A stretch of 64,000 bases of DNA from Paractinoplanes durhamensis (GTDB lineage Bacteria; Actinomycetota; Actinomycetes; Mycobacteriales; Micromonosporaceae), in NCBI RefSeq assembly GCF_016862175.1, contig NZ_BOML01000033.1:124001-188000 (forward strand), read 5' to 3'. Within the stretch, counting starts at the first letter, position 1; the number at the start of each line of letters is the position of its first letter. The translations under genes and the position numbers were made by a program. The notes under the pieces are model-generated. The model was not told the origin of the DNA. It ran no database searches and saw nothing but the letters and a program-made list of their open reading frames with translations. Of the stretch, positions 1 through 8,512 are shown one piece after another.

Positions 1-1152
1 GTTGGCTCCCGTGACGTGCAGCCCCGGCCAGCCGAAGACGACGGTCCAGGGTTCCTTGGCGAGGGCGGCCTTGATCGGCCCGATGCTGGCCACCGAGAAG
101 ATCGCGATAATGATCAGATACGGCGCATAGGCGCGGGCGATCTCCGCGGGCGGGTCACGCCGATCGTCTTCCCTTGTTGCGTACGCCGCTGAGCCGTCCC
201 CGGCGCTCCGCGCCGAAGCCCCGGCCGTCCCCGGATCCGCGTCCGCCCGATCGCCGGCCGCACTACCCACCGGCGCGGCCTCGGCTCCGGCGTGCAGCGG
301 CGGGATCTCGGCCGGCTGCCAGATGCGCAGGAGCAGGACCACTGCGGCCGCGGCGGCCAGGGCCGCGATGATGTCGGTGAGCGGGACCGACACGTAGTTG
401 GAGGCCAGGAACTGGGCGACCGCGAAGATCCCGCCGGCCACGGCCGCGGCCGGCCAGGTCTGGCGCATGCCGCGGCGGCCGTCGATCACCGCGACCAGGA
501 TCAGCGGCACGATCAGGGCGAGGAACGGCGTCTGCCGGCCGACCATGGCACCGAGCGTGTCGGCGTTCAGTCGCGGATCGTCACCGGCACCGGCCGTGAC
601 CGTACCGAGAGTGGTGATCGGCGTGGCGAGCGCGCCGAACGCGACCGGCGCGGTGTTGGCGATCAGCGCCACGGCGGCGGCCCGGATCGGCGGGAAGCCC
701 AGCGCCATCAGCATGACCACGGTGACGGCGACCGGCGTGCCGAACCCGGCGAGCGCCTCCAGCAGCGCCCCGAAGCAGAATGCCACGATGATCGCCTGAA
801 TGCGCATGTCCGGGCTGACCCGCGCCATCGACCGGCGCAGCACGTCGAAGTGCCCACTGACGACGGTCAGGTTGTAGACCCAGATCGCGTTGAGCACGAT
901 CCACAGGATCGGGAAGAACCCGAATGCCGCCCCTTCGGTGCCGGACAGCAGCGCCTGGCCGAGCGGCATGGCGTAGACGGCGATCGCCACCACGAGGGCC
1001 ACCACGAGCGAGATGACCCCGGCCAGCCAGGCGCGCATGCGCAGGGCGCCGAGCAGTACGAACAGCGTGAGCAGCGGAAGCGCCGCGAAGATGGCGGAGA
1101 CGGCGATCGAGTCGGCGACGGGGTCGGTCACGATTCTGAATTGATCCACCAT
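1..1152 (-). CDS. L-lactate permease family transporter (LctP/LldP), 3' part outside the window
   Basis: Translating the reverse strand from an ATG at 1152 gives 384 uninterrupted residues that run off the left edge, so the C-terminus is missing. The protein is a string of hydrophobic helices. The most telling stretch is around residues 110-125, FGALLEALAGFGTPVAVT, the signature of the lactate permease family (proton-coupled import of lactate or glycolate). A charged, Ala/Asp-rich loop of about 60 residues interrupts the helices near residues 290-350. The gene starts 37 bp after the stop of the ArsR-like regulator on the same strand, which suggests a regulator-permease operon. ATG and GTG are adjacent at the start; the ATG was chosen because GGATGG lies just upstream. 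The family call is firm, the substrate is inferred. Confidence 0.85.
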   Translation of the reverse strand, partial: MVDQFRIVTDPVADSIAVSAIFAALPLLTLFVLLGALRMRAWLAGVISLVVALVVAIAVYAMPLGQALLSGTEGAAFGFFPILWIVLNAIWVYNLTVVSGHFDVLRRSMARVSPDMRIQAIIVAFCFGALLEALAGFGTPVAVTVVMLMALGFPPIRAAAVALIANTAPVAFGALATPITTLGTVTAGAGDDPRLNADTLGAMVGRQTPFLALIVPLILVAVIDGRRGMRQTWPAAAVAGGIFAVAQFLASNYVSVPLTDIIAALAAAAAVVLLLRIWQPAEIPPLHAGAEAAPVGSAAGDRADADPGTAGASARSAGDGSAAYATREDDRRDPPAEIARAYAPYLIIIAIFSVASIGPIKAALAKEPWTVVFGWPGLHVTGAN

Positions 1153-1189
1153 GTTGACCATCCAGATCTATCGATCTCTTACCCGGAAT

Positions 1190-1744
1190 CTACATGTGAC
1201 CGCCGTCATAGGTAAGGGCCTCGTCGTCGGGCAGGACGGGGATATTCGATCGGTGGAGGCTGAGCAGCAGGCCGTACTGCTGCCCGGCGCCCGGCTCGGG
1301 GATGTGGTCGCCGTCGGCGAACTGCTCGAGGGCCGCGGCCAGGGCGTGCGCCTGTTCTCCGGTGAGTCGGAGGTGCCGCAGGAAGGTGACGTCGGGCCCG
1401 TCCTTCTCGGGCGGCAGCATCTCGGACAGTGCCGCCTTGATCAGGAAATCCCCGCCGACCGGCGCATCGGCGGCGATGCGCAGCCGCGGACTGGTCGGTT
1501 CGTAGTACTGCTCGGTGCCGCCGCGCACCCGCCGGACGTAGGCGAGGCGGACCATCTTGGCCTGCTCCAGAACCTTGACGTGGTAACCGATCGTGCCCTT
1601 GGTCGCCGCGAGCGCCGCCGCAAGCTGCGCGAGGGTCGCCGGCCGTTGCCGCAGAGCCATCAGAAGGCGATGCCGCAGTGGGTGGCCGAGCGCCTTGAAC
1701 TGCTCGGACTCGCTGAGCACCAGGTGGTCACGCTCGTCTTGCAT
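1190..1744 (-). CDS. ArsR-like winged-helix transcriptional regulator
   Basis: A DNA-binding repressor-type protein of about 184 residues. The N-terminal half has the ArsR-like pattern: ALGHPLRHRLLMALRQRPAT, then LAQLAAALAATKGTIGYHVKVLEQ as recognition helix and wing. The C-terminal half (about 90 residues) is an uncharacterised ligand or dimerisation part. An in-frame GTG at 1771 would add nine residues; the ATG at 1744 is preferred because the ArsR fold begins soon after it, but neither has a clear Shine-Dalgarno sequence. The coding start overlaps a 24-bp palindrome at 1750-1773, so autorepression is likely. It lies directly upstream of the lactate permease gene and diverges from the methyltransferase gene. 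A regulatory role is secure; the effector is unknown. Confidence 0.85.
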   Translation of the reverse strand: MQDERDHLVLSESEQFKALGHPLRHRLLMALRQRPATLAQLAAALAATKGTIGYHVKVLEQAKMVRLAYVRRVRGGTEQYYEPTSPRLRIAADAPVGGDFLIKAALSEMLPPEKDGPDVTFLRHLRLTGEQAHALAAALEQFADGDHIPEPGAGQQYGLLLSLHRSNIPVLPDDEALTYDGGHM

Positions 1745-1749
1745 GGCCG

Positions 1750-1773
1750 AAGTGTCTAGGACTGTCGACACTT
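1750..1773. promoter_or_regulatory. Candidate operator 1 (AAGTGTC-N10-GACACTT)
   Basis: A perfect 7-bp inverted repeat with a 10-bp spacer sits at the start of the ArsR-like gene. It aligns with the palindrome at 1796-1819 at 18 of 24 positions, both ending in GTCGAC-R-CTT. Two related palindromes 46 bp apart between divergent genes suggest binding sites for the adjacent regulator. Confidence 0.55.
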
Positions 1774-1795
1774 TTTCAAGCTACTGGGGTTGCCG

Positions 1796-1819
1796 AAGCG
1801 TCGAGAATAGTCGACGCTT
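1796..1819. promoter_or_regulatory. Candidate operator 2 (AAGCGTCGA-N6-TCGACGCTT)
   Basis: A perfect 9-bp inverted repeat with a 6-bp spacer ends 6 bp before the methyltransferase ATG, where bound protein would block initiation. It is related in sequence to the palindrome at 1750-1773. Confidence 0.6.
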
Positions 1820-1825
1820 GGCCGC

Positions 1826-2470
1826 ATGACTTCCGAATCCGCCATCACCGCGTACGTCGAGGCCCACTGCACCCCCGCCGACGACGTCCTCCGCGACCTG
1901 GCCGCCGAAACGATCGCGCTCTTCCCGGAGGCCGCCGGGATGCAGGTCTCCGCCGACGAGGGCCGCCTGCTGACGATGCTGGTCCAGCTGACCGGCGCCC
2001 GATACGCCGTGGAGGTAGGTGTCTTCACCGGCTACTCGGCCATCTGCATCGCCCGCGGTCTGCCGGCCGACGGCCGCCTGCTGGCGTGCGACGTCTCCGA
2101 GGAGTGGACCGCCCTGGCCCAGAAGTATTGGCAGCGGGCCGGCGTCGACGACCGCATCGACCTGCGCATCGCCCCGGCCGCGGAGACCCTGACCGCCCTC
2201 CCGGCCGACCCGGTGATCGACTTCGCGTTCATCGACGCCGACAAAACCAGCTACCCGGCCTACTACGAGGCCCTGGTCACGCGGTTGCGCCCGGGCGGCC
2301 TCCTGGCCATCGACAATGTCCTGCAGGGCGGCCAGGTCCTGGAACCCACCCCGACCCGAGAGGCCACCATCACGATCAAGAAATTCAACGAGACAGTTCT
2401 GCACGACAACCGAGTCGAGTCGGTGATGCTGTCCGTCCGCGACGGCGTAACGCTGGTCCGAAAGCGCTGA
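1826..2470 (+). CDS. O-methyltransferase, caffeoyl-CoA/catechol type (class I SAM-dependent)
   Basis: A 214-residue soluble enzyme expected to move a methyl group from S-adenosylmethionine to a hydroxyl of a small aromatic or similar acceptor. Residues 62-71 (VEVGVFTGYS) form the SAM-binding motif I of the Methyltransf_3 family. FIDADK near 135-140 is the conserved metal-binding and catalytic acidic region, and LLAIDNVLQGG follows. The length is typical for bacterial members. The ATG at 1826 has no visible Shine-Dalgarno sequence and follows a palindrome, so the mRNA may be leaderless or nearly so. It is divergent from the ArsR-like gene and probably controlled by it. The natural acceptor cannot be told from sequence. 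Confidence 0.88.
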   Translation: MTSESAITAYVEAHCTPADDVLRDLAAETIALFPEAAGMQVSADEGRLLTMLVQLTGARYAVEVGVFTGYSAICIARGLPADGRLLACDVSEEWTALAQKYWQRAGVDDRIDLRIAPAAETLTALPADPVIDFAFIDADKTSYPAYYEALVTRLRPGGLLAIDNVLQGGQVLEPTPTREATITIKKFNETVLHDNRVESVMLSVRDGVTLVRKR

Positions 2471-2709
2471 CCCAGGACTGTCCACGTGCAAGTGGTTCCG
2501 GGGTGATGTCCGGTGTCAGATCATGGTCATTCTGGTCGGCCGGACCAGCCTCAGCCGTAGCGTGCTGGCCGTTGTAGGCGAGTTTCGGTCTGCTCTGCGT
2601 GGTCCTGGGATCGCTGCGCCGAGGCGAGGAAGGTGCCGGGTTGGCGGACGGTCCAGGCTCAACGGCCGGCAGCGGACAGGCCGGGGATCCGGAACGCCTG
2701 ACGTACCGT

Positions 2710-3903
2710 GTGACGGCAGAGACGATCGCCCGATGGGTCGAGGTGCACCGGCTGGCGGTGGTCGGCCGGGAGCCGATGATCGCTCGGGTGGCGGGGCACC
2801 GGGTCGCGAGGTTGTGGCTGGGCTGGTCTCGGTTCGCGGACGTTGCCGCCCTCGCGAGCGCCACCCTCAATCTCGGGCCGGACGGCAGCGCCTACTTCGA
2901 CCTTGGCTGGGCCCAAGCCTCCATAGGTCTGCCGCGAGAGGCCCTGGCCAGCTGCGAAAGGGCCTTGGATCTGTATCGCGAGGCCGGCGACCGCGGCAAC
3001 GAAGCAGCCGTCCTCAACAACCTCGGCACCGTGTACAACCGACTCGGGGATCCCCGGCAGGCCCTGACCTATTACCAGCAAGTCCTGCCTATCGCGCGGC
3101 AGGTCGGCGACCGTGCCGGCGAAGGGACCACCCTCAGCAACATCGGCGGCGCGCACATCAATCTCGGGAACCGTGAGCAGGCCTTGACCTATTACCAGCA
3201 GGCTCTGTCCATTCTGCGGGAGGTCGGCGACCGCTCCGGCGAAGCATCCACTCTCGCAAATATCGGCACTGCTTACAGCAAGCTCGGAGACCAACAGCAG
3301 GCGCTTGCCTTCTATCATCGAGCCCTGCCCATTTGGCGGGAGGTCGGCGACCGCGCGGGTGAAGCGATCACCCTCACCGGCATCGGCCTCGCCTACAACC
3401 ATCTCGGGGATCCGCAGCAGGCTCTGGCCTACTACCAGCAAGGTCTGCCCATCACTCGAGAAGTTGGTGACCGCGGCGGCGAAGCGCTCGCCCTCAACAA
3501 CATCGGTCTCGCCTACCGGGCGCTGGGAGAATGGCAGGAGGCCCTGTCCTTCTACCAAGAGGCTCTGCCTATTCGGCGGGAGGTCGGCGACCGCATGGGC
3601 GAGGCAACAACTCTCAACAACATCGGCGGGATCCAGTCCTACCGTGGTGATTTGGTCGCCGCAAAGGGCAGCTTCGACGAAGCTGTTGAGATCTTCAATG
3701 TCATCGGCGATCGGGCGTCGGAGTCACTGGCGAGATTCAATTTGGCCGTTCTGCTCGTGCGGATGGAGCGAGTGGACGATGCCGTCGAACCTCTGCGTCA
3801 GGCCATCGTCTTGGCTCAGGAGACAAGCCATCCGGCGCTGGACCGGATGCAACAGCTCCTTGTCGAGCTCCAGCAAACGAGGGGGGAGCATCGCGGTGAG
3901 TGA
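2710..3903 (+). CDS. TPR-repeat protein, first gene of the TPR/CHAT cassette
   Basis: About 397 residues: a short conserved N-terminal region (VEVHRLAV...RVARLWLGWSRFADV) followed by about eight tetratricopeptide repeats of exactly 40 residues with the recurring pattern REVGDRxGEAxTLNNIGxxY. TPR arrays bind proteins or peptides. The start is uncertain. GTG 2710 is chosen because it aligns with the start of the paralogue at 6148, which opens with the same VEVHRLAV block; a GTG at 2599 would add 37 low-complexity residues. The stop overlaps the start of the CHAT gene by 8 bp, so the two are translationally coupled. The likely role is sensor or scaffold for the CHAT-STAND protein, which is inference. 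Confidence 0.85.
   Translation: MTAETIARWVEVHRLAVVGREPMIARVAGHRVARLWLGWSRFADVAALASATLNLGPDGSAYFDLGWAQASIGLPREALASCERALDLYREAGDRGNEAAVLNNLGTVYNRLGDPRQALTYYQQVLPIARQVGDRAGEGTTLSNIGGAHINLGNREQALTYYQQALSILREVGDRSGEASTLANIGTAYSKLGDQQQALAFYHRALPIWREVGDRAGEAITLTGIGLAYNHLGDPQQALAYYQQGLPITREVGDRGGEALALNNIGLAYRALGEWQEALSFYQEALPIRREVGDRMGEATTLNNIGGIQSYRGDLVAAKGSFDEAVEIFNVIGDRASESLARFNLAVLLVRMERVDDAVEPLRQAIVLAQETSHPALDRMQQLLVELQQTRGEHRGE
2940..3830 (+). repeat. Tandem 120-bp coding repeat (TPR units)
   Basis: Seven to eight consecutive units with a 120-bp period. Blocks such as GAGGTCGGCGACCGC recur at near-identical spacing (for example near 3221, 3341 and 3581). Conservation extends to the DNA level in the middle units, which points to recent expansion or gene conversion. 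A similar array runs through 6350-7130 in the paralogue. Confidence 0.75.
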
Positions 3904-6151
3904 GATGAACGCGTACGAGTTGGAGATCTTTGAGCAGACCTCTGACTACTCCGAGTTGCGGCTGTCTACCGGTGGTGGGGCGCCGAAGACCCGAGGGCTC
4001 GACAAAGCGGCCGTCGATGAGCTGATCGGGATGGTGGAGCACGACTACACCGAGCATGCGGTTGCCCAGGGGGTGTTCGGGTCGGCGCGGTTGAGCGATC
4101 TCGGGCGGCGGCTGTTCACCTTTCTCGACGGTGACGAACGGTGGCTCGAACCGGTTCTTGGGCAACCGCCCGGCGCCGCGCTGCGGATCACCGCGGCGGA
4201 GCGGCTGCGGCATCTGCCCTGGGAACTCCTTGCCGACAACGGGTCCTATCTGGCCGTCGCCGGGGAGGCGCCGCTGCTGCCGGTGCGGGCGATCGGCACC
4301 AACGCTGCCCTCAAGGCGCCGGTCGCGCCTGGGAACCGGCCGCTGCGGGTGCTGTTCATGGCGACCTCGCCCGAGGGTGTCGAGCCGGTGCTCAACTACG
4401 AGGGCGAGGAAGCCGCCATCCTGGAGGCCACCTCCCGCACCGGCACCGAGCTGGTCGTCGAGGAAAGCGGCACCCTGGAGGGTCTGCGCTTTCTCAGCCG
4501 CGACTACGGCGCCGGCTACTTCGACGTCCTGCATCTGAGCGGCCACGCCACCGTCAGCGACAAAGGCGAGCCCACCTTTCTGGTGGAGAACGAGTTCGGC
4601 GGGCTCGCCTACGCGACCGCCGATCAGATCGCCCAGGCCATGGCCGGGCACTGGCCGCGCCTCGTCTTCGTCTCCGGCTGCCTGACCGGGAGCGCCCCGG
4701 ACGCCGGCACGTTCCCCTCGATGAGCGAGAGCCTGGTCCGGGCCGGCGCACCGGCCGTGCTGGGGTGGGCGCTGCCGGTCGGCGACGTCTCCGCCACCGA
4801 GTTCGCCGCCGAGCTCTACCGATCGCTGGCCGACGGCGCGGCTCTCGACCGGGCCATCGTCGAGGCCCGCCAATACCTCTACACCCGGAAGCGCGGCAAC
4901 TGGCACCTGCTGCGCCTCTACGCCGACCGCTCGCCACTCGCCCCGATGGTCACACCCCTACGGAACAAGGGACGGGTACGCATCCAGATCCGCCCCGCCG
5001 ACCAGGAGTTCCTCGACCCGCAGACCCAGTTGTCCCGGGTCGCCGCCCGCGCGGCCTTCGTCGGCCGGCGACGGGTGATCCAGCGCTGCCTGCGTGTTCT
5101 CCGTAAAACCGGCGGCCCTGAGGCGCTCGCCCTACAGGGCATGGGTGGACTCGGTAAGAGCAGCCTCGCATCCCGCCTGCTGGAGCGTATGCCGACCCAT
5201 CAGCGCGCCGTCTGGTACGGCCGGGTCGACCTGACGAAATTCCGCGAGCTAACCACCAAGGTCACCTTCTCCAGCGTGGAGGAGCAGATCGAGGCGGCCA
5301 AGCTGCTCGACAACGAACAGGCATCTCTGGCCGTGCGCCTGCGTCTCCTCCTCCACGTCGACGGACCCCTCGGGCAGATCCCGTGCCTGTTCGTGTTCGA
5401 CGATTTCGAGGAGGGCAACCTCACCGAGCGGGACGGCGGTCAGGTGCTCTCCGCGGAGATGGCGGAGCTCCTCCCGGCCCTGCTCAAGGCGATCCGCGAG
5501 ACCGGCAGCGAGAGCCGGGTCATCATCACCAGCCGCTACCGCTTCCCCGCGCCGCCCGGAACCACCGTCGCTGTCGAGTCGCTCGAAACTCTCACCGGTA
5601 TCGAGCAGGCCAAGAAGATCACCAACCTGACAAACCTGCGCCCCGGCTCCACCATCGACTCCAGCATCCGGGCGCGAGCGATCGAGGCCGCGGCCGGTAA
5701 CCCTCGCCTGCTCGATTGGCTCGATCTGATCGTCGCCGCCCCCGAGCTCGACATCGATGGCTTGATCACCGCGGTCGAAGAGGAAGCCGACCGATTCCGC
5801 CGGGAGACGATCCTCGCCAAGAACCTGCTCAGCTCCCAGGATCCTGAGCTGCAGAAGATGCTGGCCAAGGTCAACGTGGTCGAGCTGCCGATCCCCGCCG
5901 AAACGGTGAAGGCCGTCCACGACCACCCGGATGCCGCCACCCACATCGACCGCGCCGCCCAGCTGGGCCTGCTCGAGGAGGGCACCGACCCGGAGACGCG
6001 CCAGCCCCGCTACTACGTCTCGAACGTCCTGCGCCCGCTGATCCGCCCACTGATCACCGACGACGAGTACGTCGAAGCGTGCGCCGCCGCTGCGCGTTCC
6101 CTCCACAAACTCTGGGTGACCGACCCCGCCGCCGCCAGCTCCGAGACATGA
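3896..6151 (+). CDS. CHAT-domain (caspase-like) protease fused to a STAND/NB-ARC-type NTPase
   Basis: A 751-residue protein. An N-terminal region of about 120 residues leads to a CHAT domain with the caspase-type His/Cys pair: LHLSGHA (His217, with His213 nearby) and FVSGCLTG (Cys262). A P-loop follows at 415-423 (GMGGLGKSS), then a Walker B at about 498-503 (LFVFDD) and a sensor-like RVIITSR. The C-terminus is helical and winged-helix-like. CHAT proteases cleave partner proteins when activated, and STAND ATPases are oligomerising switches, so this looks like a self-contained sensor-effector. GTG 3896 was chosen because GGGGGAG lies 7-8 bp upstream; ATG 3905 is the alternative. It overlaps the upstream TPR gene by 8 bp and the downstream TPR gene by an ATGA. 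No gasdermin or Cas gene is near. The domain call is firm, the function inferred. Confidence 0.88.
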   Translation: MSEMNAYELEIFEQTSDYSELRLSTGGGAPKTRGLDKAAVDELIGMVEHDYTEHAVAQGVFGSARLSDLGRRLFTFLDGDERWLEPVLGQPPGAALRITAAERLRHLPWELLADNGSYLAVAGEAPLLPVRAIGTNAALKAPVAPGNRPLRVLFMATSPEGVEPVLNYEGEEAAILEATSRTGTELVVEESGTLEGLRFLSRDYGAGYFDVLHLSGHATVSDKGEPTFLVENEFGGLAYATADQIAQAMAGHWPRLVFVSGCLTGSAPDAGTFPSMSESLVRAGAPAVLGWALPVGDVSATEFAAELYRSLADGAALDRAIVEARQYLYTRKRGNWHLLRLYADRSPLAPMVTPLRNKGRVRIQIRPADQEFLDPQTQLSRVAARAAFVGRRRVIQRCLRVLRKTGGPEALALQGMGGLGKSSLASRLLERMPTHQRAVWYGRVDLTKFRELTTKVTFSSVEEQIEAAKLLDNEQASLAVRLRLLLHVDGPLGQIPCLFVFDDFEEGNLTERDGGQVLSAEMAELLPALLKAIRETGSESRVIITSRYRFPAPPGTTVAVESLETLTGIEQAKKITNLTNLRPGSTIDSSIRARAIEAAAGNPRLLDWLDLIVAAPELDIDGLITAVEEEADRFRRETILAKNLLSSQDPELQKMLAKVNVVELPIPAETVKAVHDHPDAATHIDRAAQLGLLEEGTDPETRQPRYYVSNVLRPLIRPLITDDEYVEACAAAARSLHKLWVTDPAAASSET

Positions 6152-7209
6152 CCACCATCGCCCAGCTCGTGGAGGTGCACCGGCTCGCGGTGGCCGGCCA
6201 GGAGGCGGGGATCGCCCGGGATGCCGGGAACCGGGTGGCGAAGCGGTGGCTACGTCGGTCCCGGTTCACGGATGTTGTTGTCCTGGCGAACGCGACCTTG
6301 ACTCTTGGCCCGTACGCGGCCGCCCTACATGACCTGGGCGCGGCCCAAGCCTCCACCGGGCAGAGTCGACAGGCCCTGGGGACCTACGAGCGGGCGTTGC
6401 ACTTGTACCGCGAGGCCAAAGACCGCGCCGGCGAAGCAGCCACCCTTGGCAACGTCGGTCTCGTGTACGACGGGTTCGGGGACCGGCAGCAGGCCCTGAC
6501 CTGCTATCGGCAAGCCCTGGCCATCAACCAGGAGGTCGGAAATCGCGTCAACGAAGCAGCCACTCTGTGCAACATCGGCGCCTTGTACAACGGGCTCGGG
6601 GAGCGGCAGAAGGCCCTGACCTATCACCGGCAAGCCCTGACCATCACCCAGGAGGAGGGAGACCGCGCCGGCGAAGCAGCCATCTTGACCAACATCGGCT
6701 CCGTGTACAAAGACCTCGGGGAATGGCAGCAGGCCTTGACCTATCTTCGGCAGGCTCTCCCTATCCGGCGAGAGATCGGTGATCGCGCCGGCGAAGCGAG
6801 CACTCTCTCCAGCATCGGCAGCGCGTGGAGAGGGCTTGGTGATCTGCAGCAAGCCCTGACCTACTTCCAGCAGTCCCTCCTCATGTCGCGGGAGGTCGGT
6901 GATCGCCCAGTCCAAGCGGTCACCCTCAACAACCTCGGCCTCCTGTACCAACAAGCTGGGGATCAACAGCAGGCCCTGACCCACTACCAGCAGGCTCTGG
7001 ACATCCTGCGGGACGTCGGCGACCGCCCTGTCGAAGCCGTCACGCGGTACAACATCGCGATGATCCACCGGGCGGAGGGGGATCTCGACCGAGCGATCAG
7101 CGAGCTCGAGATCGTCGTCGAGCTCGACCGCGAGGTCGAGCATCCGGACCTCGCATCCGACACCGCCGCCCTTGAACGGCTGCGGCGGGAGCGAGGTGAA
7201 GCGCCCTGA
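6148..7209 (+). CDS. TPR-repeat protein, third gene of the TPR/CHAT cassette
   Basis: A 353-residue paralogue of the first TPR protein. It shares the N-terminal block VEVHRLAVAGQE...RVAKRWL..SRFTDV and then has about seven 40-residue TPR units. It lacks signal peptide and membrane segments, so it is cytoplasmic. The ATG overlaps the TGA of the CHAT gene (ATGA), indicating coupled translation. Having two related TPR proteins on either side of one CHAT-STAND protease suggests alternative sensors or a heteromeric complex. The specific ligands cannot be predicted. Confidence 0.87.
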   Translation: MTTIAQLVEVHRLAVAGQEAGIARDAGNRVAKRWLRRSRFTDVVVLANATLTLGPYAAALHDLGAAQASTGQSRQALGTYERALHLYREAKDRAGEAATLGNVGLVYDGFGDRQQALTCYRQALAINQEVGNRVNEAATLCNIGALYNGLGERQKALTYHRQALTITQEEGDRAGEAAILTNIGSVYKDLGEWQQALTYLRQALPIRREIGDRAGEASTLSSIGSAWRGLGDLQQALTYFQQSLLMSREVGDRPVQAVTLNNLGLLYQQAGDQQQALTHYQQALDILRDVGDRPVEAVTRYNIAMIHRAEGDLDRAISELEIVVELDREVEHPDLASDTAALERLRRERGEAP

Positions 7210-7436
7210 TTCGCCGGTGGCGGCGTGGTCGGGGTGACCCGGCAACCAGCGTGGCGTGCGCCACGGAACTGTCATCGTTTTGGCGGGGACGGAGCGACGC
7301 GTACTCTCCGCGGTTGGGGTTTGCGGGTTTCGAAACCTTGTCGATAAAGCCGCCACACGCTGGGCTTTTTGCGGAAACTCCGGTGAAACACGCCCTGGTT
7401 AGCGTCGTGCCCTCTCCAGGGAAAGTGAGCTTCGGC

Positions 7437-8510
7437 GTGACCTCATATATAAATCGGCGTTCCCTGCTTCGTGGTGGTGCGGGTCTGGCGCTCTTCGGGG
7501 CCAGCTCTGCCCTGCTCGCCGCCTGTGGTGACGATGACTCGTCGCCGTCCTCGTCGGCCTCCGGTGGGGCGAAGGACTTCGGGGCTCTCAACTACCAGCT
7601 GTCCTGGGTGAAGAACGTGGAGTTCGCGGGCGCCTATATCGCGGACACCAAGGGCTACTACTCGGCCGCCGGTTTCAGCTCGGTCAATCTGATGGCCGGC
7701 GGGCCCAACGTCAGCCAGGACGCGGTTGTCGCCTCCGGTAAGGCGCTGCTGGGGATCTCCTCGCCGGACATCACCGCGGCGGCCATTCTCAAGGGTGCTG
7801 AGCTGGTCATCGTCGGGGCGCAGTACCAGAAGAACCCATTCTGCATCATGTCGCTGGCATCGGCTCCGATCAATTCACCGCAGGAGCTGATCGGCAAGAA
7901 GATCGGTGTGCAGGCGACCAACGAGCCGGTGTGGAACGCGTTCCTGAAGGCCAACAACCTCGACCCGAGCAAAATCACCAAGGTGCCGGCCCAGTTCGAC
8001 CCGTCGCCGCTGGTGTCCAAAGAGGTCGACGGCTGGTTCTCGTTCTTCACCAACGAGCCCAACCTGCTCAAGACCAAGGGCGTCGACACCGCGGTGATGC
8101 TCCTCAACGACCACGGATATCCGATGGTCTCCGAGGTCTACGTGGTGAAGAAATCGACCCTGACCAGCGACCGGGACAAGCTGAAGGCCGCGATCATCGG
8201 CGACATCAAGGGCTGGACCGACTCGATCGCCGACCCGAAGGTGGGCGCCAATCTGGCCGCCACCAAATACGGCAAGGACCTGGGTCTCGACGAGGCCGAG
8301 CAGGTGCTCGAGTCGACCGCGCAGAACACCGTGGTCTCGACCGACGACACCAAGAAGAACGGCCTTTTCACCATTACCGACGAGCTGATCGACGAGACCA
8401 TCAAGACGCTGGCCCTGGGTGGCACGACCATCACCAAGGAGCAGTTGTTCGACATGTCGGTCATCACCGAGATCTATACGGAGAACCCCTCGCTCAAGGG
8501 GTCGGCCTGA
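7437..8510 (+). CDS. ABC importer substrate-binding lipoprotein, NMT1/THI5-like
   Basis: About 357 residues. The N-terminus has a twin-arginine-like motif (NRRSLLRGG), a hydrophobic stretch and a lipobox LLAAC, so the protein is exported and lipid-anchored outside the membrane. Next comes the NMT1/THI5 opening: LSWVKNVEFAGAYIAD and KGYYSAAGF. This family binds pyrimidine (thiamine-precursor), sulfonate or nitrate-type small molecules; the LSWVKNVEFAG form is commonest in HMP-related binding proteins. GTG 7437 is favoured (AGGGAAAG about 12 bp upstream); GTG 7425 is also in frame. It heads a four-gene operon with an ATPase and two permeases. No TPP riboswitch was seen upstream, so the substrate stays open. 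Confidence 0.85.
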   Translation: MTSYINRRSLLRGGAGLALFGASSALLAACGDDDSSPSSSASGGAKDFGALNYQLSWVKNVEFAGAYIADTKGYYSAAGFSSVNLMAGGPNVSQDAVVASGKALLGISSPDITAAAILKGAELVIVGAQYQKNPFCIMSLASAPINSPQELIGKKIGVQATNEPVWNAFLKANNLDPSKITKVPAQFDPSPLVSKEVDGWFSFFTNEPNLLKTKGVDTAVMLLNDHGYPMVSEVYVVKKSTLTSDRDKLKAAIIGDIKGWTDSIADPKVGANLAATKYGKDLGLDEAEQVLESTAQNTVVSTDDTKKNGLFTITDELIDETIKTLALGGTTITKEQLFDMSVITEIYTENPSLKGSA

Positions 8511-8512
8511 CC

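Noticed and set aside
292..1215. Long open frame on the plus strand across the left end
   Set aside because: It is antisense to the lactate permease, and its product is charged, repetitive and lacks any domain.
7210..7436. CCCGGCAACCAG followed by a hairpin, resembling part of a SAM riboswitch, upstream of the THI5-like binding protein
   Set aside because: The flanking helices and the GGUGC/AAUUCC segment expected for SAM-I are missing, and no TPP riboswitch motif is present; only a short match remains.
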